Source: a virus. From it: a DNA stretch of 37,868 nt. The notes beneath the pieces are model-generated. The model worked only from the letters and a program-made list of their open reading frames with translations, was not told the DNA's origin and did no database searches. Each line of letters begins with the position of its first letter. Within the stretch, counting starts at the first letter, position 1. Positions 30,942 through 37,868 of this stretch are shown here, piece after piece. The stretch covers positions 1-37,868 of the IMG/VR virus record IMGVR_UViG_3300021960_000210. One strand, written 5' to 3'. The position numbers and the translations under genes are program-made.

Positions 30942-30963
30942 TTATCGTGGTCAGTGGATGTAC

Positions 30964-30970
30964 TATTTAA
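30964..30970 (-). promoter_or_regulatory. Candidate late promoter
   Basis: TTAAATA on the minus strand, 23 bases before the ATG at 30941 and just after the stop of the 374-residue gene. Confidence 0.5.
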
Positions 30971-30974
30971 TGTA

Positions 30975-32099
30975 TTAGATTAGATTGTCAGGTGTCCCTG
31001 GCAAATTGAGTCTTGGATCATTGCTAGTTATATCACTTCCCTGACGTTGAATTGCAGATGGTCTAGTTGTAACTTCACCATCAATACTTTCCTTGAGAGT
31101 ATCATAGACTTGGACAAGAGTTCCAGCTGTCTCATAGAATCCTGCATAACGAACTCCCTCCTTGTAGAAGACTGCACCATAGTATGCACGACCATCTACA
31201 TATCCAGTCTGCTTGAGACCAACAAGATCCGTAACTTGAATTAGTCTTCTGTCGTCAACTTCTAATTCAATGGGGTCTCTTACAACTTCAAAGACTGGTC
31301 TGAAACTTGCATTGACACCACATTCTGAAACAAGAGTGATGTCTGGATATTCTGTAAAACCTAAACCAGGTTCTACAACTGTCACACTGGCAACTTGACC
31401 GAAGGGATCTAGTTGATATGAAAGTGATGCACCATTACTTGGAGTGATTTCAAGTGAATCACCAGGACAACCATAGTTAATTCCAGGATTTTGAACGATG
31501 ACTTCTTTTAATTTTAAAAGTGCTGGATAAGATGTTGTTAATTCTTTTGGAATATTTGGAATCTCTCTTGACGAATATGAGTTTCCTGGATCATCAATGA
31601 TTGCACCGATGACTACACCTTTGCCAGTTTCTCCAGGTTGAACATAACTATCTCCCTCACCTATAACAGCACGGGCAACAGCACCTGCTCCAATCCCACA
31701 CTCGTCAATGATATCAATGAATGGTGCAGTTTCATATCCAGCGCCACCAGATACAATATCTATTGCTAATAAAGCACCATCAGATCCAATAATAGGATTA
31801 CCTACAGCACCAACGCCGTTGCCACCAAAGAAAAATGCTTCGGTTGGTTCACATTCAGCATCCAACTGCAAACCATCACAAGCATTCTTTCGGAGTAAAT
31901 CTTTTGGAGTAAGTTGATTGACTTGATCTATGGTCAAGTATTTTACCTCATCTCCAACGTCTAAAATAAAAATAGTGCCTGGATTTAATTTTTCATAGAC
32001 ATTTGCATTAGCAATTGTTGCTCCAGTAACATAACCATCAGTTGGAGAAATATATCCGACTCTTATATCTTCTACTGTCGGTGCGCCATAAAATGACAT
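30975..32099 (-). CDS. Virion structural protein (374 aa)
   Basis: A 374-residue protein with a conserved-looking N-terminus (MSFYGAPTVEDIRVGYISPT). The middle has three repeats of about 70 residues with core G-x-G-Y/F-x-x-x-P-x-I-x-[IL] (SGGAGYETAPFIDIIDECG; NPGINYGCPGDSLEIT; EPGLGFTEYPDITLVSECG), seen in other phage virion proteins. The C-terminal third has RLIQVTDLVGLKQTGYVDGR and AYYGAVFYKEGVRYAGFYET. No enzyme motif is found. Its place next to the gp5-like gene suggests a baseplate component. Confidence 0.72.
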   Translation of the reverse strand: MSFYGAPTVEDIRVGYISPTDGYVTGATIANANVYEKLNPGTIFILDVGDEVKYLTIDQVNQLTPKDLLRKNACDGLQLDAECEPTEAFFFGGNGVGAVGNPIIGSDGALLAIDIVSGGAGYETAPFIDIIDECGIGAGAVARAVIGEGDSYVQPGETGKGVVIGAIIDDPGNSYSSREIPNIPKELTTSYPALLKLKEVIVQNPGINYGCPGDSLEITPSNGASLSYQLDPFGQVASVTVVEPGLGFTEYPDITLVSECGVNASFRPVFEVVRDPIELEVDDRRLIQVTDLVGLKQTGYVDGRAYYGAVFYKEGVRYAGFYETAGTLVQVYDTLKESIDGEVTTRPSAIQRQGSDITSNDPRLNLPGTPDNLI

Positions 32100-32101
32100 A
32101 G

Positions 32102-33880
32102 TTATGCCTCGTTAATTATCGGTTCTGGATTTAAGTTTGCTGGGTTAAGTGCTCTTATATTGTCACCAAACCCACCAAAGTCCGCATCGGCTTGTTCACT
32201 CAATGCCTCGCCAATTGCTTGGAATAAGTTGGGTGGTTTATTACCTTTACCACCTTTCTCAAAGGTATACTTATCAGAAACTGTTTTACTTGGATCTAAA
32301 TCACATCCGAATAAATTGAATACCAATCCTTTGAATGAGAGTGCATCACTAATTTTAGCAGCGATTCCATTTATGAGGTTTGTGATGTCAGATATAGCAC
32401 CACTTGCTTCTGAAATTTTGCTCTTAATATCATTCAGGAAATCGTTGATAGTTTCAATGACATCCTTATTTAATTGGTCAACCTCACCTTTGGTTGCAGC
32501 AATGCATTTTCCAACAACTTGCTCTGCATAACACATTGGAGCTCTGCCAGTTGTTCTTCTGTCGCAGAATCCTTTACCATCCAATGCTGCTTGTCTTGCT
32601 CTCTCTTCAGCATCATTTAATCCAAGAGCATCATTTAAAATTCCCTGCACTAAAGAACAGAGGTTACTAGTTACTTTATTATATAAGCAAATGATAAGTT
32701 GGAAAAGAAGTTCTTTTACTTTGACAAATAAAAATCTAAAGTCAACAGGTATTGTCGCAACGATTTTTGTGAGTTCTTTATTTAATTTTTTAAGAAGATA
32801 CTCTTTTATCGTGTCAAAGATTATCTTCATATAATTTGCAATCAAACAAGCAGCGTCGTTGATAATTTTTTGAATATTAGATATCAAAGAAGATGCTGCT
32901 GCCAAATAACTTTGAAGTTTAGCAGTATACTTATTAACTTTCTTGACTACTTTATCAATCGTTGTTTGTATTGCTTTTATTGCACTCTCAATCTTACCAT
33001 CAGATTTTAAAAGAACAATCGGTTCTTCATATTCTGCTTGTCTCTTTACATCTGCAACTGTGGTTTGCTGGACTGCTGCAGGAGTTTCTATCTCTGCACC
33101 AGGAGCAGTTGCTGTATTTGGACTATCGGGTTGTGATTGTGTCGGTGCTGATGGTCTTCTGTCGTATCGTGGATCGTATCCACCTCTTGCATTTGGATCT
33201 CTGTTATATACACTTTGTCCAGATTGAATTGCAAGTGTTCTCTCCCTACGAAGTCTTGCACGTCTTTGTTCTGGAGTTTCTGGTTCTTGTGGAGAATCAG
33301 TTGTAGTAGTAGGAGTTCCTGCAGCAGGAGTTGTAGTCGAACTCGCTGGTGGTTGAGGTTTCTTTGTGGTTAAACTCTCATCAGGAACTTGTTCTTTTTG
33401 AGTGCCTTTCTTTGGAACTTTTCCTGTTGCATAACCACTTGTAGCTAGACTACCAGGAGTTTCATTAGTGACTCTGTTAGTTCCTATTGTCTTGGCAAGA
33501 GATGTCTGTGCATTGTTGCCCAGAACACCCATAATAACAGGAACTTGTTGATCCTTTCCGTCAAGAAAGAATCCAAATACCATATTTCCTTGACGGATGT
33601 TTGGTGTTTGATATGAAGATGCTTGACCACCACCAGCAGTCACAGGATACATTACCTGTGCCCAAGGAAGTTGATCTGATGGGATTACTGTTTCTCCTTG
33701 ATCGTGAAGACCAAGAATTCTTACTTTATATCTGTAACCCCATCCAGGAATCGTTTTTGGATCTTGAAACTTTCCGGGGATAATGTTCTCCCTCCAAGTA
33801 GAATCGTCAGCAACCTGACCAATCCACCAGAGAAAACTACCACCTAAAAATCCTGGATTAAATAAAGATCCTCCTTCCAT
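32102..33880 (-). CDS. 5: gp5-like baseplate hub protein (OB-fold), without lysozyme
   Basis: A 592-residue protein. Residues about 35-130 match the OB-fold of T4 gp5 and related spike proteins (GWGYRYKVRILGLHDQGETV; LPWAQVMYPVTAGGG; NMVFGFFLDGKDQQVPVIMG). Residues 140-255 are low-complexity Pro/Thr/Gln/Arg (disordered). The rest is a long helical, partly hydrophobic region (QSYLAAASSLISNIQKIIND; VKELLFQLIICLYNKV) and a Gly/Asn-rich end. T4 gp5 carries a lysozyme and a beta-helix after the OB-fold; I see neither, so the cell-wall lytic function may reside elsewhere. Part of the hub operon. Confidence 0.78.
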   Translation of the reverse strand: MEGGSLFNPGFLGGSFLWWIGQVADDSTWRENIIPGKFQDPKTIPGWGYRYKVRILGLHDQGETVIPSDQLPWAQVMYPVTAGGGQASSYQTPNIRQGNMVFGFFLDGKDQQVPVIMGVLGNNAQTSLAKTIGTNRVTNETPGSLATSGYATGKVPKKGTQKEQVPDESLTTKKPQPPASSTTTPAAGTPTTTTDSPQEPETPEQRRARLRRERTLAIQSGQSVYNRDPNARGGYDPRYDRRPSAPTQSQPDSPNTATAPGAEIETPAAVQQTTVADVKRQAEYEEPIVLLKSDGKIESAIKAIQTTIDKVVKKVNKYTAKLQSYLAAASSLISNIQKIINDAACLIANYMKIIFDTIKEYLLKKLNKELTKIVATIPVDFRFLFVKVKELLFQLIICLYNKVTSNLCSLVQGILNDALGLNDAEERARQAALDGKGFCDRRTTGRAPMCYAEQVVGKCIAATKGEVDQLNKDVIETINDFLNDIKSKISEASGAISDITNLINGIAAKISDALSFKGLVFNLFGCDLDPSKTVSDKYTFEKGGKGNKPPNLFQAIGEALSEQADADFGGFGDNIRALNPANLNPEPIINEA

Positions 33881-33886
33881 TAGTTA

Positions 33887-34105
33887 TTAGTCTTCGTAAA
33901 TTTTACATTCTGATGCATCTGGGTGTTCATCGCAATACATCTCAAAGGAGGTTGGATCATGATTATCGTCAGGATGCTTCGCTTGATACTTCTCAAGGTG
34001 TTCCAGTTCATCCTCAACATGACGACGCATTTGAGGTGAGAGAGTTGAATTATCTAAAATGTCTTTATCGTCATTAATGTGTTGTTGAATACTTCTGTCT
34101 GTCAT
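33887..34105 (-). CDS. cp12: CP12, Calvin-cycle inhibitor (auxiliary metabolic gene)
   Basis: A 72-residue protein. The C-terminus SFEMYCDEHPDASECKIYED matches the signature end of CP12 (Cys, eight residues, Cys: C58 and C67). Residues 28-37 (RHVEDELEHL) correspond to the central helix motif of CP12. The N-terminal Cys pair of plant CP12 is absent. In cyanobacteria CP12 bridges GAPDH and phosphoribulokinase and shuts down the Calvin cycle; phage copies are thought to divert carbon to NADPH and nucleotides. It lies inside the hub operon, with six- and five-base gaps. Confidence 0.9.
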   Translation of the reverse strand: MTDRSIQQHINDDKDILDNSTLSPQMRRHVEDELEHLEKYQAKHPDDNHDPTSFEMYCDEHPDASECKIYED

Positions 34106-34110
34106 CTTAC

Positions 34111-35463
34111 TTATGAACGATTAGTTGTGTGATTTCCAGTTCTTCCAAAAGAATCTCTAACCAGATTTAATTTAGTATGAGTTCCTTTTGTTGTAACGAG
34201 GTGGCACAGATCTGATATAATATATAGACCCCCACTTTGCTTACTTACTTCATCCTTTTTAGTGTCTTCAGAAAGTTCGGGAATATCTACATACACAGCA
34301 TCGCCAGCATGTAAGGAAAAATCCCCAGCAATTGTCACAGTTATCATGGAAGAATACAATTGATTATAGCGCATTATTGATTGATTGAGAATATTTTTCA
34401 CATCAAAATTAACTTCCGTTGACTTTCCAATTTGCTGTCTTGTATTTCCAGATGGAAGTGTTCCTGTATCAAGAAGGTAATAAGTTGTTCTTGAAAACTC
34501 TTTGTTCAAACCAGGAACATCAAACTCTTCATTCAGTTTTGGTAGTTCTTTTCCAGCTAGTTTTAAATATTGTTCCTTTGATTTTGCATCACTCGCAACA
34601 ACCTCATAGTAACAATTAAATGGATCAAACAAAATGGTGCGAGTAGAAAATGCACCTTTCTCAAGTTTATCTTTTGTATCAACTCTATTATCTTTGCTCA
34701 ACGCAAGTGCTTTCACATCATATCCAGCAGGCACTTGGTCTCTATCTGGAGAATCATTATAACTAATAGATTTCTTTTGTTTTTGTGAGAGCAATCCGTC
34801 AATGGATTTGAATTTGAATCCCTCCGAAGTTTCAAAGAAAAAATATCCAGCACTCTGTCCGCGTTTTTGATTGTCGGAGGAGACAGACAATCTAGACAAC
34901 CAATTCATCAGATAATAAGGTTTCTTATTGTTCCCAATAAAGTTATATGTATTTGATGTCTCTTCAATATCAAGTTTCTTTTGCGTGTTTAACCCTCCAC
35001 TATTTTGATTTGTTAAAATCTTTCTAACATGATCCGATATTCTACCGTCAAATCTTTGATTGAGTCTTATTTTTTCATTGAAAATAAATTCTCTTGATAC
35101 TAAATCCAAGTGAACAAGAGACTTATTAGTGTCATCAGAAACTGGCGTAACCTTATTAACATACAATGTAAGATTCAAAAATTGCTCATTATTATCTCTA
35201 AACTTAAGACTTACTCTTTCGGTTCCAACAATTGGCAAACCATCTATAGCGGTTTTACCCTTATATGTTCCACCAGCATCAACATAAGCAGCAGTTACTC
35301 TTATACTGTCTTGAAGAATACTTTCATAGTATGAAAGACTGACAATGCGATTGCCATTAGCAAGTTCAACAAGTTCACTCTTGTTTTTATTAGAATAAAT
35401 GCTGAACTTATTAATTGAAGATGGGGATGATTTTTCAGAAGTTACTGGGATTGGAGTTGCCAT
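34111..35463 (-). CDS. gp27-like baseplate hub protein
   Basis: A 450-residue protein with the layout of hub proteins related to T4 gp27 and P2 gpD: N-terminal beta domain (NGNRIVSLSYYESILQDSIR; VGTERVSLKFRD), a middle with an unfolding-resistant helical part, and a C-terminal domain ending in AGDFSLHAGDAVYVDIPELS, then SGGLYIISDLCHLVTTKGTH and TKLNLVRDSFGR. The last segment (a beta strand pair ending K-L-x-L-x-R-D) is typical of hub proteins. It would form the trimeric ring joining tail tube to spike. It neighbours the gp5-like gene, with only CP12 between. Confidence 0.75.
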   Translation of the reverse strand: MATPIPVTSEKSSPSSINKFSIYSNKNKSELVELANGNRIVSLSYYESILQDSIRVTAAYVDAGGTYKGKTAIDGLPIVGTERVSLKFRDNNEQFLNLTLYVNKVTPVSDDTNKSLVHLDLVSREFIFNEKIRLNQRFDGRISDHVRKILTNQNSGGLNTQKKLDIEETSNTYNFIGNNKKPYYLMNWLSRLSVSSDNQKRGQSAGYFFFETSEGFKFKSIDGLLSQKQKKSISYNDSPDRDQVPAGYDVKALALSKDNRVDTKDKLEKGAFSTRTILFDPFNCYYEVVASDAKSKEQYLKLAGKELPKLNEEFDVPGLNKEFSRTTYYLLDTGTLPSGNTRQQIGKSTEVNFDVKNILNQSIMRYNQLYSSMITVTIAGDFSLHAGDAVYVDIPELSEDTKKDEVSKQSGGLYIISDLCHLVTTKGTHTKLNLVRDSFGRTGNHTTNRS

Positions 35464-35483
35464 TTTATACTACCTCGTATTTC

Positions 35484-35490
35484 TATTTAC
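35484..35490 (-). promoter_or_regulatory. Candidate late promoter
   Basis: GTAAATA on the minus strand, 20 bases before the ATG at 35463, overlapping the Gly-stop codons of the 737-residue gene. Confidence 0.4.
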
Positions 35491-37700
35491 CCTGCGTATA
35501 AAGACTCTGCCCAGTCTTCGCCACCGCCAGAGATTGTGGTGACAGATGCTGCAGTTGAAGATGATTGACCCATTGGAGAAGATCCAGAAGAAATTGGAAT
35601 AGGTATGAACTGCACACCTCTTCTCTCATATGAAGCATACTTTTTAAGTGCAGTTGGATCTCTTAAAATAGAAAGGAATTTTGGATTTAATATTGCTACA
35701 GAATCTCCAGGAATTACAAATTCCAAGTCGTCCTTTCTACCAGGTTCTCCACCCAAGTTCATAAACATTCCTTTATCAACATATCCACCAGTATCTCTGA
35801 CATTAGCCGAGAATGTATCAGATCTCAAGGAGAAATTAAAGTGTCCAGGATGTCCTTTGTAACTTGAAGACCACATCCAGTTGTAGTTAGATCCATTTTG
35901 TCTCATCCATTGCCCTGATGATCCATGAATATCTAGACCCTCACCATACATGTGAGTGGAGTTTGGATGTCCACCAACTCTTGCATTTTTTTCTCTACTT
36001 CTACCACTACTTGCAACATCAGTTCCCTTAACTCTGCCACCAGAATCTGCAATCATTCTTGCAAATGCTTCTGCTGCTGGTTTAGATAAAACAACAGGTC
36101 TTCCTTGAGCATCTTTTTGCCCAACAACTGTCCAACCACTTCCAGCCTCTGGATGTGACGCACGAACAACACTTCCAGTAGGACCGCTTCCAATATTACC
36201 ACCAGAAGAACTTCTTCCATCAACATCCATAGAGAATGGTGCAAAGAAGTTTCCAAGAGATTTAAGTGGATCTGCTTGTCCCTCTTGTGGCGGGAAGAAT
36301 GCTTTTCTTAAGAGATCAAGTTTTTGTAAAACGGTTAGTGGATTGAGCATCCAACCAATATCGGGAATTGGTGTCTCTCTTCCAAACACTTTTTGCTTCG
36401 GAACTGACTTCATAAATCTAGAAAAACCACTACCCAACCATTTACCAATTGCTATTGCACCTTCAAAAATACTCTTCATTGCTTGCTTGAACTTTCGTCC
36501 AGCCTCTGCTGGACCTTTGCCCAAGATCAATTCATAAAGAAGATCACCAACAAATACACCTATCGTTTCACCAAGAAGAGTTCCTATAACAGGTATTGGT
36601 ATAAAGGTTCCAAGTAATCCACCCAGAGCAGCACCAACGCCCTTAAAGAGTGCTTGTCCAATTGGTTCCCCACCAAGTAAAGATGCTACTGCAACAATGA
36701 TGGGACCAACAATAGGTATTCTACCAAAAACATTCTTCGCAAGTTTTACTCCTGCCTTTCCAAAAAGTTTGAGTCCGAGTCTGCCAGGAGTTTTTCCAAG
36801 TCCACCTTTTAATATATTACCCCTTGATGCTGTCCTTGCTGCTAATGAATCAGCACCGGGTCTAACTGCAACACCTCTGGCAATTCCTCTGTTCATTGCT
36901 GCTTCGGCTGCCTTGTAACTCTTTCCATTGTTTAAAGCATTCTCATAGATTTTTCTTGCACCTGGTCCATACCGTGTTTGTATATTTCTAATACGAGCAT
37001 TCCTAGACTGTTCTGCAGCTGATGGCTTTGATATTCCACCACCAGGAAGTCTAGAACCTGGTTTTCCTGGTCTTCCAAATCTGTCTCTAGCACCAGAAGC
37101 CATGGACGCTAGTCCAACGACTATAGCAAGATTTAGAAATTTGTTTAATGCACTTGAAAAATCGTCAAATACTTTTAATCCTTTCTCTCCAAATTTTTCA
37201 CCAACCCATCCTCTTGTTTTATCATATGCTTCATATCCTTTCTGCACAAAAGTTCCAAATCCATCAATCAATTTAATTGTAAAGTCAGCCAACCAATCAA
37301 ATGTTCTTCCTATTACTGGAATGAGTGGTTGAATTTTATCAGCATACTCAACAAGTCTGGAAACAAAAAATCCTAAAAGAACATTTTTAATAAAGTTCTT
37401 TATCCTATCAAGAAAAGGAACTGGTGGCAGTTTAGTTTTTTTCTCTTCCCCACTTTCTTTCGGTGTTTTTTTCTCTAACTTTTTCTCTCTTTCTCTTCTT
37501 TGAAATCTAACTCTTTCTTTCTGCTTATTCTCTTCCTGCTTTTTAGTAATCACAAAAGAATTTTTTAAGATCTTATCAACCTCAATCAGTTTCTTTTTAA
37601 TAACAAAAAACTTATCTCTCTTTGGAGAAATAGACTCCGCAGTAATTTTTTTAGCGGGTTGGTATTTGACTATGGAAGAAGTTGGTAAGAGATTTGCCAT
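35487..37700 (-). CDS. Tape-measure-like hub protein with C-terminal M15-like peptidase
   Basis: A 737-residue protein. Residues 50-95 are a highly charged coiled-coil-like region (QEENKQKERVRFQRRERE); about 95-150 and 335-395 are hydrophobic (FIKNVLLGFFVSRLV; GVGAALGGLLGTFIPIPVIG), with a basic Gly-rich region between. Residues about 510-625 resemble D-Ala-D-Ala carboxypeptidases of the M15 type: STHMYGEGLDIHG (H-x-x-x-G-x-x-x-D) and GHPGHFNF (final metal His). This would cut peptidoglycan cross-links during entry. Hydrophobic segments may insert into the membrane. Assignment as tape measure is from the pattern, not a match. Confidence 0.7.
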   Translation of the reverse strand: MANLLPTSSIVKYQPAKKITAESISPKRDKFFVIKKKLIEVDKILKNSFVITKKQEENKQKERVRFQRREREKKLEKKTPKESGEEKKTKLPPVPFLDRIKNFIKNVLLGFFVSRLVEYADKIQPLIPVIGRTFDWLADFTIKLIDGFGTFVQKGYEAYDKTRGWVGEKFGEKGLKVFDDFSSALNKFLNLAIVVGLASMASGARDRFGRPGKPGSRLPGGGISKPSAAEQSRNARIRNIQTRYGPGARKIYENALNNGKSYKAAEAAMNRGIARGVAVRPGADSLAARTASRGNILKGGLGKTPGRLGLKLFGKAGVKLAKNVFGRIPIVGPIIVAVASLLGGEPIGQALFKGVGAALGGLLGTFIPIPVIGTLLGETIGVFVGDLLYELILGKGPAEAGRKFKQAMKSIFEGAIAIGKWLGSGFSRFMKSVPKQKVFGRETPIPDIGWMLNPLTVLQKLDLLRKAFFPPQEGQADPLKSLGNFFAPFSMDVDGRSSSGGNIGSGPTGSVVRASHPEAGSGWTVVGQKDAQGRPVVLSKPAAEAFARMIADSGGRVKGTDVASSGRSREKNARVGGHPNSTHMYGEGLDIHGSSGQWMRQNGSNYNWMWSSSYKGHPGHFNFSLRSDTFSANVRDTGGYVDKGMFMNLGGEPGRKDDLEFVIPGDSVAILNPKFLSILRDPTALKKYASYERRGVQFIPIPISSGSSPMGQSSSTAASVTTISGGGEDWAESLYAG

Positions 37701-37706
37701 AACTTA

Positions 37707-37868
37707 TCAGGTTGACATTCCTAATACTTTGATCTTTCTTGGTTCGTGCATGACTGCTGCATCAAAATCAGGAAGAGTATTGGTAGGACTCTTTGTGAAG
37801 TTTTGCCCAGTCATAGGAGCATCAACAGTCATCATTGCACTCTTAAACAATGCTTTTATGTCCTGTCC
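37707..37868 (-). CDS. Partial virion protein (C-terminal end)
   Basis: The last 53 residues of a gene whose start lies beyond the window: visible segments are GQDIKALFKSAMMTVDAPMT, GQNFTKSPTNTLPDFDAAV and MHEPRKIKVLGMST, then TGA. The family cannot be judged from this fragment. It ends six bases before the ATG of the tape-measure-like gene, so it belongs to the same operon and is probably also a tail or baseplate component. Confidence 0.6.
   Translation of the reverse strand, partial: GQDIKALFKSAMMTVDAPMTGQNFTKSPTNTLPDFDAAVMHEPRKIKVLGMST

Noticed and set aside
32943-33306. Plus-strand frames opposite the gp5-like gene
   Set aside because: They lie within a well-supported minus-strand gene and show only the low-complexity mirror of its Pro/Thr-rich linker.

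Overview
The window looks like part of the late (virion) region of a T4-like myovirus that infects marine cyanobacteria. Three things point there: a recognisable phage CP12 (a Calvin-cycle regulator known from cyanobacteria and their phages), hub proteins resembling T4 gp5 and gp27, and repeated late-promoter motifs of the CTAAATA type. The DNA is A+T rich. Every gene I can support lies on the minus strand, so transcription runs from high to low coordinates. No integrase, transposase, CRISPR array or reverse transcriptase is visible.

Layout in the direction of transcription. (1) 37868-28808, baseplate and hub: the C-terminal end of a cut-off structural gene, a tape-measure-like protein with a C-terminal M15-like peptidase domain, a gp27-like hub protein, CP12, a gp5-like OB-fold protein with no lysozyme domain, and four further structural proteins, the last two sharing a C-terminal domain. 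(2) 28811-26599, a small non-structural island: a consensus sigma-70 promoter, two small unknown proteins, tRNA-Leu(UAA), another small protein, a 2OG-Fe(II) oxygenase-like protein, tRNA-Thr(UGU) and a Mom-like DNA-modification protein, closed by a UUCG-loop terminator. (3) 26558-9286, tail fibre and adhesin genes: proteins of 1975, 795 (glycine-rich), 741, 1232 (LamG/SPRY-like), 165 and 270 residues, a tail-fibre-assembly-like protein, and two nearly identical 162-residue DUF1566-like proteins in tandem. (4) 9227-2004, a compact, very A+T-rich operon of ten overlapping or closely abutting genes: five oxygenase-fold proteins with the expected iron ligands or a close variant, one degenerate relative, three glycosyltransferase-like proteins of the nucleotide-sugar (DxD/EDD) type, one GT9-like protein and one PAPS-type sulfotransferase. 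I count 11 genes if the whole run is included. It has a sigma-70-like promoter upstream and a long hairpin downstream. (5) 1852-1, a zincin-like protein and small unknown proteins.

The most unusual feature is region 4. Oxygenases, glycosyltransferases and a sulfotransferase are co-transcribed directly after the adhesin genes. This could be a pathway that hydroxylates and then decorates a polypeptide or glycan with sugars and sulfate. The target (the phage's own tail fibres, host cell-surface glycan or something else) cannot be read from the sequence. Other notable points are the paired DUF1566-like tips whose few amino-acid differences cluster near the C-terminus, the Mom-like gene, CP12 inside the hub operon, and late promoters written into the last codons of upstream genes.
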